Assembly (NCBI GenBank): GCA_964219345.1
Contig: CAXPPN010000038.1
Coordinates: forward strand, 1 to 59,796
Direction of reading: 5' to 3'
DNA length: 59,796 nucleotides
Source of the DNA: UBA3537 sp964219345
Lineage (GTDB): Bacteria > Bacteroidota > Bacteroidia > Flavobacteriales > Flavobacteriaceae
Made by a program: the position numbers and the translations under genes. This document shows positions 1 to 9,123 of this stretch, piece after piece (within the stretch, counting starts at the first letter, position 1; the number at the start of each line of letters is the position of its first letter). The notes under the pieces are model-generated. The model was not told the DNA's origin. It searched no databases and was given only the letters and a program-made list of their open reading frames with translations.

Positions 1-24
1 GTCTACCAATTCCGCCACTTGAGC
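1..24 (-). tRNA. tRNA-Leu, 5' part only (window edge)
   Basis: Read on the reverse strand, the first 24 bases give a 7-base acceptor 5' strand (GCTCAAG), then U8 and the D-arm segment TGGCGGAATTGGTAGAC. This is the hallmark of the class II tRNA-Leu family. The tRNA 5' end is placed at position 24. The anticodon, variable arm and 3' half lie outside the window, so the isoacceptor cannot be named. A good promoter lies just upstream at 39-68. Confidence 0.85.
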
Positions 25-38
25 TAAAATTTGGATTG

Positions 39-68
39 CAAATCTATAAAATTTATTCGTTATACAAA
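39..68 (-). promoter_or_regulatory. Bacteroidota-type promoter of the tRNA-Leu gene
   Basis: On the reverse strand TTTG (68-65) is followed after 18 bases by TAGATTTG (46-39). This matches the Bacteroidota primary sigma-factor consensus TTTG-N19-TAnnTTTG. The predicted start is near 33-32, about nine bases before the mature tRNA 5' end, which suits a short 5' leader trimmed by RNase P. Confidence 0.7.
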
Positions 69-112
69 TACAAAATAGTTGGTTTTATGCTTTTACAGTT
101 CAAATAAATTCA

Positions 113-140
113 TAAATTTGCCACTCGATAAAAAATATCG
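113..140 (+). promoter_or_regulatory. prs promoter -7 box and 5' leader hairpin
   Basis: TAAATTTG at 113-120 is a perfect -7 element, but no good -33 TTG is visible at the usual distance. The predicted start near 126 coincides with a small inverted repeat, CGATA-AAAAA-TATCG (126-140), so the mRNA may begin with a 5-bp hairpin. Placement of the start is inferred, not shown. Confidence 0.4.
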
Positions 141-170
141 AAGAAATTAGATTAAAATCTGTAAACCAAA

Positions 171-1112
171 ATGGCTAAAACTAATTTACAACCCAAAATA
201 TTTGCCTGCACAAATTCCAAGGTACTTGGAGAACGTATTGCCAAGGCTTTTGGTGAAGACTTAGGAAACGTCATTACATCAACATATAGCGATGGTGAAT
301 TTCAACCGTCCTACGAAGAATCTATTCGAGGGACTAGAATTTTTGTGATTGCCTCAACAAATCCTGGTCCAGAAAATTTAATGGAACTTTTACTAATGTT
401 GGATGCTGCTAAGCGTGCTTCTGCACGTCATATCACAGCAGTAATTCCTTATTTTGGATGGGCCCGTCAAGACCGAAAGGATAAGCCCAGAGTGCCAATT
501 GCGGCAAAGTTAGTGGCCAAAATGCTTGAAACAGCAGGGGCAACTCGTATTATTACCATGGATTTACACGCCGATCAAATTCAAGGATTTTTTGAAAAAC
601 CCGTTGATCATCTATTTGCTTCAACTATATTTTTACCTTATTTAAAATCTTTAAATCTGGACAACCTAACTATTGCATCACCAGACATGGGCGGTTCCAA
701 AAGAGCCTATGCCTATTCGAAAGCATTGGAAAGTGATGTTGTGATTTGCTACAAACAACGTGCAAAGGCCAATGTTATTTCACATATGGAACTAATTGGA
801 GATGTAACGGGGAAAAACGTAGTCCTTGTTGACGATATGGTTGATACTGCAGGAACACTGACTAAAGCTGCAGACCTGATGATTGAGCGTGGTGCAAAAA
901 GCGTACGTGCAATTTGTACCCATCCAATACTTTCGGGGTCAGCATACCAACGTTTAGAAGATTCTAAACTTGAAGAACTTATTGTTACAGACTCTATCCC
1001 AACATCACAGGAGAGTTCAAAAATAAGAGTTTTATCATGTGCAGATTTATTTGCAGATGTGATGCACAAGGTGCATCAAAATGAGTCTATCAGCTCAAAA
1101 TTCGTAATGTAA
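171..1112 (+). CDS. prs: Ribose-phosphate pyrophosphokinase
   Basis: This cytosolic enzyme makes PRPP from ribose 5-phosphate and ATP, the precursor for purines, pyrimidines, NAD, histidine and tryptophan. The 313-residue product has the usual class I length. Visible motifs are the substrate loop DLHADQIQGFF (residues 131-141), the PRPP-binding signature VVLVDDMVDTAGTL (217-230) and the catalytic flexible loop around K195 and R197 (YKQRAKAN). It starts at an ATG after an A-rich leader with no Shine-Dalgarno, as is normal for this phylum. The L25 gene follows 18 bases downstream and is probably co-transcribed, ending at the terminator near 1807-1840. Confidence 0.97.
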   Translation: MAKTNLQPKIFACTNSKVLGERIAKAFGEDLGNVITSTYSDGEFQPSYEESIRGTRIFVIASTNPGPENLMELLLMLDAAKRASARHITAVIPYFGWARQDRKDKPRVPIAAKLVAKMLETAGATRIITMDLHADQIQGFFEKPVDHLFASTIFLPYLKSLNLDNLTIASPDMGGSKRAYAYSKALESDVVICYKQRAKANVISHMELIGDVTGKNVVLVDDMVDTAGTLTKAADLMIERGAKSVRAICTHPILSGSAYQRLEDSKLEELIVTDSIPTSQESSKIRVLSCADLFADVMHKVHQNESISSKFVM

Positions 1113-1130
1113 ACACTTAAATTAATATAA

Positions 1131-1778
1131 ATGAAATCAATTACAATCAATGGATCGAAAAGAGAAAGCGTGGGCAAAAAAGCAACAAAGGCCTTACGTA
1201 ATGCTGGACAGGTTCCTTGCGTATTATACGGAGGAGATCAGCCAGTACATTTCTCAGCAGAAGAATTGGCATTCTCTAAACTTGTATACACACCAAATGC
1301 GCATACAGTTGTGATTGCCTTGGGAGATACTTCTTACAATGCTGTACTTCAGGATATTCAATTTCATCCTGTCACAGAAAACATCTTACACATCGACTTT
1401 TATCAATTATTTGAAAATAAAGAAATTGCCATGGATATCCCTGTAGTTCTAACAGGAAATTCTATTGGAGTTCGTGCTGGTGGAGTCCTAAGAAGAAACC
1501 GCAGAAAGTTAAGAATTAAAGCACTTCCAACAAACTTACCAGATTTTATAGAAGTTGATATTTCTAAACTTAGAATCGGAAATAAAGTTTGTGTTTCTCA
1601 GTTACCTAGTGAAGACTATAAGTTTTTACACTCAGACAATACTGTTGTTTGTCAAGTAAAACAATCTAGAGTTTCTGTTGCAGAACTTGAAGATGATGAA
1701 GACGAAGAAGAAGGAACAGAAGGAACAGAAGCTAGCGCAGAAGGTGCTGCTGAAAGTACAACTCCTGCTGAAGCATAA
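1131..1778 (+). CDS. rplY: 50S ribosomal protein L25/general stress protein Ctc
   Basis: L25 of the long Ctc (TL5) type binds 5S rRNA on the large ribosomal subunit. The 215-residue protein has the N-terminal L25 beta-barrel (about residues 1-92, with the typical start of a Gly-rich basic segment and an LYGG motif) and the C-terminal TL5 domain (about 93-180). It ends in an acidic, Ala/Glu-rich low-complexity tail from about residue 185, as is common in Bacteroidota. The prs-ctc-pth order is widely conserved and supports the call. A strong intrinsic terminator follows immediately. Confidence 0.95.
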   Translation: MKSITINGSKRESVGKKATKALRNAGQVPCVLYGGDQPVHFSAEELAFSKLVYTPNAHTVVIALGDTSYNAVLQDIQFHPVTENILHIDFYQLFENKEIAMDIPVVLTGNSIGVRAGGVLRRNRRKLRIKALPTNLPDFIEVDISKLRIGNKVCVSQLPSEDYKFLHSDNTVVCQVKQSRVSVAELEDDEDEEEGTEGTEASAEGAAESTTPAEA

Positions 1779-1806
1779 TTTTCATTATCAATACATTAAA
1801 TAAAAA

Positions 1807-1840
1807 AGCATTCTGATGAAAATCAGAATGCTTTTTTTTA
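1807..1840 (+). terminator. Rho-independent terminator after rplY
   Basis: An 11-bp perfect stem (AGCATTCTGAT, 1807-1817, with its complement at 1822-1832) closes on a GAAA tetraloop. It is followed by an uninterrupted T run and more T-rich sequence to about 1845. It ends the prs-rplY transcript. The T tract runs almost to the first possible start codon of pth at 1850. Confidence 0.92.
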
Positions 1841-1849
1841 TTTTTACAC

Positions 1850-2470
1850 ATGTTCAAGTGGTTATTTCAAAGAAAATCAAATAAACAAGAATCACAATTA
1901 ATGTCGAAAAAATTTTTAATTGTAGGGCTAGGAAATATAGGTACAGAGTATGTGCGTACACGCCACAATATTGGATTTAAAGTATTGAATCATCTGGCCA
2001 AACAAAATGAAATAGAATTTGAAACCCGAAAATTAGGGGCGCTTGCGACCTATAAATTAAAAGGAAGAACCTTCCTTTTACTCAAGCCAAATACCTTTAT
2101 GAATTTGAGTGGAAAAGCAGTAAAATACTGGCTCGATAAGGAAAACATCTCTTTAGAAAATTTGCTTGTTGTTACTGATGATTTAAACCTTCCTTTTGGA
2201 ACACTTCGTCTAAAAACCAAAGGCTCAAATGGTGGACACAACGGATTGAAAGATATTCAAGACAAACTCAATACCATAAACTATAATCGCTTGCGTTTTG
2301 GAATCAGTAATGAATTTTCAAAAGGCCGACAAGTTGATTATGTTCTTGGAGAATGGACAAATGAAGAATCTGAAAAACTTGACGAGCGTCTTGAGCAAGC
2401 GTCAAAAATGCTTATAAGCTTTGCCATGTCGGGAGTAAACCACACAATGAATCAATTTAATGGGACATAA
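1850..2470 (+). CDS. pth: Peptidyl-tRNA hydrolase
   Basis: Pth frees tRNA from prematurely released peptidyl-tRNA in the cytosol. The core begins with FLIVGLGNIG and holds the catalytic-His segment TRHNIGF, the KPNTFMNLSG loop, and the DDLNLPFGTLRL and GSNGGHNGL segments. All conserved Asn, His and Asp regions are present. The start is uncertain. ATG 1850 gives 206 residues with a 17-residue basic N-terminal extension, which is seen in other flavobacterial Pth proteins. The internal ATG at 1901 gives the classic-length enzyme and would leave some space after the terminator that ends near 1845. I list the longer form. Confidence 0.93.
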   Translation: MFKWLFQRKSNKQESQLMSKKFLIVGLGNIGTEYVRTRHNIGFKVLNHLAKQNEIEFETRKLGALATYKLKGRTFLLLKPNTFMNLSGKAVKYWLDKENISLENLLVVTDDLNLPFGTLRLKTKGSNGGHNGLKDIQDKLNTINYNRLRFGISNEFSKGRQVDYVLGEWTNEESEKLDERLEQASKMLISFAMSGVNHTMNQFNGT

Positions 2471-2539
2471 AAAGATAAATGAATGACAAACAAACAAAGT
2501 ACTTTTTTTATCTTCGTTCTTTAAAGCTACGACACCATT

Positions 2540-3478
2540 TTGAAAATAAAAACCGCAGCCGATTACAAACGTATCAAAGATTCTGTTGTGACCATCGGAA
2601 CATTTGATGGTGTGCACATTGGCCATCAGAAAATCATAAGTCGACTTGTTGATATTGCAAAAACTAATGATCTACAGGCCTTGGTGCTTACTTTTTTTCC
2701 ACACCCACGAATGGTGGTTCAAAAAGATTCCGATATCAAACTTATCAATACCATTGATGAAAAAGCCGCTCAGTTACAAGAACTTGGTGTAGATCATTTG
2801 GTGGTCAAAGAATTTACAAAATCATTCTCTCGTCTCACCTCTTTAGAATATGTTAGAGATGTTTTGGTAAATAAACTTAAAGTAAAACACATCATTGTTG
2901 GGTACGATCATCATTTTGGTCGAAATCGAACAGCAACTATTGATGACTTGATAGAATTTGGTAAATTTTATGACTTTGAAGTTACCCAAATTGATGCCCA
3001 AGAAATTGGGGATGTTGCCGTAAGTTCAACAAAAATTAGAACAGCGCTACACGAAGGAAAAATGAAAATTGCGAATCAATTTTTGGGATATGATTTTATG
3101 CTTACAGGAATTGTTGTAAAAGGCAAAGGTTTGGGATCAAATCTAAATTTTCCTACGGCTAATATCTATATTGAAGAATCGTACAAACTTATTCCAAAAG
3201 AAGGGGTTTATTTGGTGCAATCAAACCTCAATGGACATCAAATATATGGTATGATGAATATTGGAAAAAATCCCACAGTTTCACAAGATAACAAAACCCA
3301 TATTGAAGTACACTTCTTCGATTTTGATGGAGATTTGTACGGAAAAACATTAAAAATTGAGCTTCTAGATCATTTGCGTAGCGAAATTAAATTTCCAAAC
3401 ATAGACGCATTAAAAGAACAATTGGAAAACGATAAATCCACCGCAAAACAACGTATCAATTTATTGTCAAAAATCTAA
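2540..3478 (+). CDS. ribF: Bifunctional riboflavin kinase/FAD synthetase
   Basis: RibF phosphorylates riboflavin to FMN and then adenylylates FMN to FAD. The N-terminal nucleotidyltransferase domain (about residues 1-180) carries the GTFDGVHIGHQ nucleotide-binding motif and the late VSSTKIRTAL segment. The C-terminal flavokinase domain (about 185-310) shows GKGLGSNLNFPTANI, including the PTAN motif, and the conserved Glu of the IEVHFFDFDGDLYG region. The length of 312 residues is usual. The start codon is TTG at 2540. No nearer ATG preserves the N-terminal beta strand. Confidence 0.95.
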   Translation: MKIKTAADYKRIKDSVVTIGTFDGVHIGHQKIISRLVDIAKTNDLQALVLTFFPHPRMVVQKDSDIKLINTIDEKAAQLQELGVDHLVVKEFTKSFSRLTSLEYVRDVLVNKLKVKHIIVGYDHHFGRNRTATIDDLIEFGKFYDFEVTQIDAQEIGDVAVSSTKIRTALHEGKMKIANQFLGYDFMLTGIVVKGKGLGSNLNFPTANIYIEESYKLIPKEGVYLVQSNLNGHQIYGMMNIGKNPTVSQDNKTHIEVHFFDFDGDLYGKTLKIELLDHLRSEIKFPNIDALKEQLENDKSTAKQRINLLSKI

Positions 3479-3498
3479 TTTACATTCATCCAATTGAT

Positions 3499-3506
3499 TA
3501 AATTTG
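3499..3506 (+). promoter_or_regulatory. Putative serS promoter -7 box
   Basis: TAAATTTG matches TAnnTTTG exactly and lies 20 bases before the serS start codon, giving a predicted leader of only about 14 nt. No convincing -33 TTG is visible at 17-23 bases upstream, so the promoter is tentative. Confidence 0.4.
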
Positions 3507-3525
3507 CCAAATAAAAGTACTCCAC

Positions 3526-4797
3526 ATGTTACAAGTTGCATTCATTAGAGAAAACAAAATAGAAGTTATAGAGCGTCTTTCAAAACGTATAGACAATGCA
3601 GAAGCTATTATAGAAAATGTTTTGTCATTGGATGCTGAACGACGAAACACACAATCCCAATTGGATACGGCTGCAGCGGATTTAAATACACTTTCAAAAG
3701 AAATTGGCGAACTTTTTAAATCTGGACAAGTAGAAAAAGCCAATCTTTTAAAACAAAAAACAACAGATCTTAAGGATCAAAAAGTAGCACTAGGTGAAAT
3801 TTTAAATGAAACCTCGGAAGGGTTACAACAACTCTTATATCAAATCCCCAACCTTCCACATGATGCAGTACCAGCTGGAAATTCCGAAGATGATAATGAA
3901 GAAGTTTTTCGATTTGGAGATATTCCACAGCTTCATAATGATGCACAACCGCATTGGGAATTGGCCAAAAAGTATGATATCATTGATTTTGAATTAGGTA
4001 ATAAAATTACAGGTGCAGGTTTTCCCGTCTACAAAGGAAAAGGAGCTCGATTGCAACGTGCACTTATCAACTATTTTTTAGACAAAAATACTGCTGCTGG
4101 TTACAGCGAAGTACAAGTGCCACACGTGGTCAATGAAGCCTCAGGATTTGGTACTGGACAACTTCCAGATAAAGAAGGGCAGATGTACTACATAGATGCC
4201 GATGATTTGTACCTCATTCCAACGGGAGAAGTTCCAGCAACAAATATTTTTAGAGATGTTATTTTGCAGGAAAGTGAATTGCCAAAACAATTGACAACTT
4301 ACACACCATGTTTTCGACGAGAGGCTGGAAGTTATGGTGCTCACGTTCGAGGATTGAATCGCTTGCATCAATTTGATAAAGTAGAAATATTACGTGTTGA
4401 GCACCCTAAAAATTCTTATGATGCGCTTGATGCTATGGTAGAGCATGTGAAAGAAATTTTAGAAGAATTAAAACTCCCTTATAGAATTTTAAAGTTATGT
4501 TCAGGAGATTTAGGATTTACATCTGCATTAACATACGACTTTGAAGTCTTTTCAACAGCACAAGACCGTTGGCTCGAAATTTCTTCTGTATCTAATTTTG
4601 AAACCTTTCAGGCCAATCGTTTGAAACTACGCTTTAAAAACGCCGAAGGAAAATCACAATTAGCACACACTTTAAATGGCAGCTCTTTGGCACTACCACG
4701 AGTTTTGGCAGGAATTCTCGAAAATTACCAAACTCCAAATGGCATAGAAATTCCAGAAGTTTTACGCTCTTACACAGGCTTCGATCGAATCGATTAA
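3526..4797 (+). CDS. serS: Serine-tRNA ligase
   Basis: SerRS charges tRNA-Ser and also primes selenocysteine tRNA in organisms that have it. The 423-residue class II synthetase has an N-terminal long coiled-coil arm (about residues 25-105, rich in Leu, Lys and Glu) that grips the tRNA variable arm. The catalytic core follows, with motif 2 (TPCFRREAGSYG) and motif 3 (NGSSLALPRVLAGILENYQ). The serine-binding TGEVPATN segment is intact. It stands in a run of plus-strand genes and likely has its own promoter. Confidence 0.97.
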   Translation: MLQVAFIRENKIEVIERLSKRIDNAEAIIENVLSLDAERRNTQSQLDTAAADLNTLSKEIGELFKSGQVEKANLLKQKTTDLKDQKVALGEILNETSEGLQQLLYQIPNLPHDAVPAGNSEDDNEEVFRFGDIPQLHNDAQPHWELAKKYDIIDFELGNKITGAGFPVYKGKGARLQRALINYFLDKNTAAGYSEVQVPHVVNEASGFGTGQLPDKEGQMYYIDADDLYLIPTGEVPATNIFRDVILQESELPKQLTTYTPCFRREAGSYGAHVRGLNRLHQFDKVEILRVEHPKNSYDALDAMVEHVKEILEELKLPYRILKLCSGDLGFTSALTYDFEVFSTAQDRWLEISSVSNFETFQANRLKLRFKNAEGKSQLAHTLNGSSLALPRVLAGILENYQTPNGIEIPEVLRSYTGFDRID

Positions 4798-4803
4798 TTC
4801 CAT

Positions 4804-4834
4804 TGAATACTTGCCCATACATTTAGTATCTTTA
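4804..4834 (+). promoter_or_regulatory. Promoter for the TPR-DUF4286-rsmA operon
   Basis: TTG at 4804-4806 and TATCTTTA at 4827-4834 are separated by 20 bases, close to the Bacteroidota consensus; the last base of the -7 box differs (A for G). The predicted start near 4840 would leave a leader of only about five bases before ATG 4845. Confidence 0.5.
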
Positions 4835-4844
4835 CCAAAATACA

Positions 4845-6647
4845 ATGATGAAGTCGCTTATTTGTTTGTTTTTTGGGATGTTTACTTTTGTGCTTTCTGC
4901 ACAAACAGATTATGATTTGGCCGAAAATTACTTCAACAAAGGTGAATTTGAAAAAGCACTAATTCTTTATCAAAAACTACATACCTCCAATCCAACAAAC
5001 TCAAATCTTGTTTTTAGAATCATAGAAATAAAACAAGAATTACAGCATTTTGATGAGGTCGAAATGTTTATCAAATCCCAATTAAGTACAAGAAACAATC
5101 CGCAAATGTTAGTAGAATTGGGTTATAATTTTCAGCTTCAAAACAAGATGGAAAAGGCCAAGGAGAATTATCAACAAGCCATTGATGTTGCCAAGTCTGT
5201 TCCAAACTATACCTATGCCATTGGCCTTAGATTTGAAGAGCATAGTCTTGTAAGTCAGGCCATTGAGGTCTATAAACTAGCATTAAATCAAACTCAAAAC
5301 CCAAACTATGAATACCGTCTTGCAGGACTTTATGCCGAACAAAAAGACGTTCAAAATATGTTTTTGAGTTACCTGAATTTTACAGAAAACAATCCGACTT
5401 ATCTCAACCAAGTTTTAAGACTTTTTGGAGATTATATTTCAGAGCATTCAGATTCTGAATACAATCAAATTTTTAAAAAAATAGTGCTAAAAAAATTGAA
5501 ATCTTCATCAAATATTTTTTGGAATCAAATGTTGAGTTGGCTGTATGTTCAGCAACAAGACTTTAAAAAAGCATTTCTTTTGGAGCGATCAATTTTTCGT
5601 CGAAATAATAATTCTTTACAAGGAATTATTGATGTTGGTATGATGGCAAAATCAGCTAAAAATTATACCGTTACTTTTGAGGTTTTTGAATATGTGATTC
5701 AAAATGCTCAAGACTCAAGACTAATTATTGAGGCGAATAGGCAATTGTTGGAATTCGAACTTGTTCGAACAACTTCTCCAGATTTAAAACAAATTAAAAC
5801 CAAATATAATACCCTTTTGGATCGATATGGATTAAATTCTGAAACGGTAGAACTTCAATTGTCTTATACCGATTTTTTGGCCTTACATTTTCAACAAAAA
5901 CCAGAAGCAATTTCGTTTTTAAAATCTGCTTTAGGTCAAAATTTATCTCCAACGGATTTGGGGAAAATAAAACTGAAATTGGCTGATATTTTAGTCACAA
6001 ACAGTCAATTCAATCAAGCACTTTTGTACTATGCACAAGTACAAACATCGCTTAAAAACAGTACTTTGGCGCAAGAGGCCCGATTCAAATCAGCAAGGAC
6101 AAGTTATTATAAAGGTGATTTTGATTGGGCAGAAAATCAATTAAAAGTTCTTAAAGCATCAACTTCTCAGCTCATTGCTAATGATGCATTAGATTTACAA
6201 CTTTTAATTACAGATCATAAGTTTGGGGATAGCCTGCAAACCCCATTACGATTGTACGCCAAAGCCGATTTTTTAACGTTTCAAAACAAAAAAACAGAAG
6301 CCATTTCTGTACTTGATAAACTTATTTCTGAGCAAAACACTCACGCCATTGTTGATGAGGCTTTATTGCTGCAAGCAGAATTGTTTGAAAGTACAACTCA
6401 ACATCAAAAAGCAAAAGAGAATTATTTAAGAATTATTGGAGATTTTTCATCAGAAATTTTAATAGACGATGCCCATTTTGCTTTAGCTGAATTGTATCGA
6501 AAAGTACTGGATCAACCAGATCAAGCCATACAATATTATGAAAAAATAATTTTCAATCACCCTGATAGTATTCATTTTGTAGAATCAAAAAAACACTTTC
6601 GTAACTTGAGAGAAAAAAGTAAAAATAAAACAACAATTGATTTATGA
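4845..6647 (+). CDS. Secreted tetratricopeptide-repeat protein
   Basis: This 600-residue protein begins with a signal peptide (a hydrophobic stretch ending at LSAQTD, about residue 20), so it is exported, probably to the periplasm or outer membrane. Many degenerate TPR units follow. Examples are the first unit YFNKGEFEKALILYQKL and the last units near residues 505-590, with the pattern A...Y..I...F/H.....A.Y.LAELY. TPR solenoids bind protein partners; no catalytic domain is visible. The gene overlaps the next by 4 bp (stop at 6645-6647, start at 6644), so the two are translationally coupled. Its specific role is unknown. Confidence 0.85.
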   Translation: MMKSLICLFFGMFTFVLSAQTDYDLAENYFNKGEFEKALILYQKLHTSNPTNSNLVFRIIEIKQELQHFDEVEMFIKSQLSTRNNPQMLVELGYNFQLQNKMEKAKENYQQAIDVAKSVPNYTYAIGLRFEEHSLVSQAIEVYKLALNQTQNPNYEYRLAGLYAEQKDVQNMFLSYLNFTENNPTYLNQVLRLFGDYISEHSDSEYNQIFKKIVLKKLKSSSNIFWNQMLSWLYVQQQDFKKAFLLERSIFRRNNNSLQGIIDVGMMAKSAKNYTVTFEVFEYVIQNAQDSRLIIEANRQLLEFELVRTTSPDLKQIKTKYNTLLDRYGLNSETVELQLSYTDFLALHFQQKPEAISFLKSALGQNLSPTDLGKIKLKLADILVTNSQFNQALLYYAQVQTSLKNSTLAQEARFKSARTSYYKGDFDWAENQLKVLKASTSQLIANDALDLQLLITDHKFGDSLQTPLRLYAKADFLTFQNKKTEAISVLDKLISEQNTHAIVDEALLLQAELFESTTQHQKAKENYLRIIGDFSSEILIDDAHFALAELYRKVLDQPDQAIQYYEKIIFNHPDSIHFVESKKHFRNLREKSKNKTTIDL

Positions 6648-6967
6648 TAATTTACAATGTAACCATTAATGTAGATGATTCAATCCACGCCCAATGGCGT
6701 GAATGGATAAAAGAACATATTCCTCAAGTACTTGGCACAGGATTGTTTTCCAAAGCATTGTTTACAAAAGTTTTGGTGGAAGAAGACATGGGAGGCACCA
6801 CCTATTCTGTGCAGTATTTTGCACATTCTAAAAATGCACTGCTAAAGTATCAAAACGAGTTTGCGTCAGAATTACAAATGGATGGTTTGAAGCATTTTGG
6901 CGATAAAATGTTGGCTTTTCGTACAGAGCTTGAAGTTGTAGATGAATTCATTGTAACTAAAAATTGA
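6644..6967 (+). CDS. DUF4286 family protein
   Basis: This small 107-residue cytosolic protein opens with MIIYNVTINVDDSIHAQWREW and contains TTYSVQYF, both typical of the DUF4286 family. That family is widespread in Bacteroidota and almost always sits next to rsmA. The predicted fold is a ferredoxin-like alpha/beta sandwich; this is family knowledge, not visible directly. Its function is undetermined. It overlaps the upstream TPR gene by 4 bp and rsmA by 1 bp, so the three genes form a tight operon. Confidence 0.85.
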   Translation: MIIYNVTINVDDSIHAQWREWIKEHIPQVLGTGLFSKALFTKVLVEEDMGGTTYSVQYFAHSKNALLKYQNEFASELQMDGLKHFGDKMLAFRTELEVVDEFIVTKN

Positions 6968-7749
6968 TGAGCGTAAAACCAAAAAAACATTTGGGGCAAC
7001 ATTTTTTAAACGATGAATCTATTGCCAAAAAAATAGCCGATACCCTCACACTTAAGGGGTACGATACCATACTGGAAATTGGTCCAGGTATGGGAGTTTT
7101 GACCAAATATTTGTTGGAAAAACCCACAACAACCTATGTTATAGAAATTGATACAGAGTCAGTGTCTTATCTTGAAGCACACTATCTAGAGTTGTCCAAT
7201 CGTATTATTCAAGAAGACGTTTTGAAGTATGATTTCTCTAAAACTTTTGCCGACAAGTCTTTTGCTATTATAGGTAATTTTCCTTACAATATTTCATCTC
7301 AAATTGTTTTTAAAATGTTGGAAAACCGAAAACAAATTCCTGAATTTTCAGGTATGTTCCAAAAAGAAGTTGCACAGCGCATTTGTGAAAAAGAAGGCAA
7401 TAAAACCTATGGCATTCTATCCGTTTTAGTACAAGCATTTTATACTGCAGAATATTTATTTAAAGTGCCACCAACAGTTTTTAATCCACCTCCAAAAGTA
7501 GACTCTGGAGTTCTTCGACTTAAGCGAAAACAAGATTTTGTATTGCCATGTAGCGATAAACTTTTCTTTTCGGTAGTAAAAAGCGCCTTTCAGCAACGCC
7601 GTAAAACCTTGAGAAATAGCTTAAAAGGGTTTAATTTGTCGGAAAATTTAAAAGCAAATACTATCTTTGGCAAACGTCCGGAGCAGTTGTCTGTTGATGC
7701 GTTTATAAAATTAGCGACAGCGATTGAATTGGACACAAAAAATGAGTAA
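6967..7749 (+). CDS. rsmA: 16S rRNA (adenine(1518)-N6/adenine(1519)-N6)-dimethyltransferase
   Basis: RsmA (KsgA) dimethylates two adjacent adenines in the 3' terminal helix of 16S rRNA, a late 30S maturation step; its loss gives kasugamycin resistance in other bacteria. Motifs are the N-terminal KKHLGQHFLND, SAM-binding EIGPGMGVLT, and catalytic NFPYNISSQ (the NLPY motif with Phe). The C-terminal helical domain has FQQRRKTLRNSL. I start at ATG 6967, which shares its A with the upstream TGA, rather than at the in-frame TTG three bases earlier. Length is 260 residues. Confidence 0.96.
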   Translation: MSVKPKKHLGQHFLNDESIAKKIADTLTLKGYDTILEIGPGMGVLTKYLLEKPTTTYVIEIDTESVSYLEAHYLELSNRIIQEDVLKYDFSKTFADKSFAIIGNFPYNISSQIVFKMLENRKQIPEFSGMFQKEVAQRICEKEGNKTYGILSVLVQAFYTAEYLFKVPPTVFNPPPKVDSGVLRLKRKQDFVLPCSDKLFFSVVKSAFQQRRKTLRNSLKGFNLSENLKANTIFGKRPEQLSVDAFIKLATAIELDTKNE

Positions 7750-7751
7750 CA

Positions 7752-9122
7752 GTGGAAACATCTAAAGAGCATATCCCCTTTGAGATTACAGCAGCTTTGT
7801 TGGAGGCTATTGAGTTGGACATCAAAAATAGAAATGATGGACCACTTCAAGAGCAACTCAATGAGTTACATTATGCCGATATTGCCGAAATTTTAGATGA
7901 TTTAAATCTAGAACAAGCGACGTATATTATCAAACTTTTGGATAGTGAAACAACTTCTGATGTTTTGGCAGAGCTTGAAGAAGATGTTCGAGAGAAAGTA
8001 CTTCAAAACCTTTCAGCAAAAGAAATTGCTGAGGAGGTTAAGGAACTCGATACTGATGATGCTGCCGATTTATTATCGGAGCTTTCGCCAGAGCGAAAAC
8101 AAAAAGTTATTGATCAAATTGATGATGAGGAACTTGTTGCAGATATCAATGAGCTTTTAGAATATGATGAAAATACTGCTGGTGGTTTGATGGCCAAAGA
8201 ACTTGTAAAAGTTTATGAAACTTGGACCGTTGCCGGATGTCTTAGAAAAATTCGAGTACAAGCAAAAGATGTCAAAAGAGTTCACTCTATTTATGTCGTT
8301 ACCAAAGAAGAAAAACTCATAGGTCGTCTTTCATTAAAGGATCTTTTGATTGCAAAAAATGAAACTAAAATTAGAGATATCTATATTCCAAAAGTGGATT
8401 CTGTTCATGTGAATGATGACGATGAAGATGTAGCACGACTCATGGCCAAATACGATTTGGAAGCTGTGCCTGTTGTAGATGACCAAAAAACATTGTTGGG
8501 GCGAATTACAATTGATGATATTGTTGATGTCATAAAAGAAGAAGCAGAAAAAGATTATCAATTAGCAGCAGGTATTACTCAAGACGTTGATGCAGAGGAC
8601 AGTATTTTTGCACTCACCAAAGCCCGTTTGCCATGGTTGTTTTTGGGACTTATTGGAGGTGTTGGTGCTGCTGTAATTATGGGAACTTTTGATACCATTA
8701 TTGAAGATTATCCCCTGATTTTATTATTTACCCCACTTATTGCAGCAATGGCTGGAAATGTTGGCGTACAATCTAGCGCTATTATCGTACAAGGTCTGGC
8801 CAACGATGACATCAAAGGAAGTATCAATAATCGTTTAATTAAAGAAATGCTATTAGCAACACTCAATGGTATTGTTTTAGCTCTTTTTCTATTTGCATTT
8901 ATATGGGCATGGCAACAAGATGTTCAGACGGCATTGGCGGTATCAGTATCTTTGGTTGCCGTTATTATTGTCGCAGGGATTGTAGGGACGTTTATTCCTT
9001 TATTTTTACATAAAAGAGGTATTGATCCGGCCATTGCTACAGGCCCTTTTATTACCACGAGTAATGATATTTTTGGAATTTTGATATACTTTATCATTGC
9101 AAAATTTATTTTAAATATATAG
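7752..9122 (+). CDS. mgtE: Magnesium transporter MgtE
   Basis: This is an inner-membrane Mg2+ channel gated by cytosolic Mg2+. The 456-residue protein has the complete layout. The acidic MgtE N domain (about residues 10-130) carries repeats such as ADLLSELSPERKQKVIDQID. Two CBS domains follow (about 135-260), then five membrane helices from about 290 with the pore-region motif AMAGNVGVQSSAI. The C-terminal segment DPAIATGPFITTSNDI is also diagnostic. The start is GTG at 7752, two bases after the rsmA stop, so it is probably coupled to rsmA. Confidence 0.95.
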   Translation: METSKEHIPFEITAALLEAIELDIKNRNDGPLQEQLNELHYADIAEILDDLNLEQATYIIKLLDSETTSDVLAELEEDVREKVLQNLSAKEIAEEVKELDTDDAADLLSELSPERKQKVIDQIDDEELVADINELLEYDENTAGGLMAKELVKVYETWTVAGCLRKIRVQAKDVKRVHSIYVVTKEEKLIGRLSLKDLLIAKNETKIRDIYIPKVDSVHVNDDDEDVARLMAKYDLEAVPVVDDQKTLLGRITIDDIVDVIKEEAEKDYQLAAGITQDVDAEDSIFALTKARLPWLFLGLIGGVGAAVIMGTFDTIIEDYPLILLFTPLIAAMAGNVGVQSSAIIVQGLANDDIKGSINNRLIKEMLLATLNGIVLALFLFAFIWAWQQDVQTALAVSVSLVAVIIVAGIVGTFIPLFLHKRGIDPAIATGPFITTSNDIFGILIYFIIAKFILNI

Positions 9123-9123
9123 C

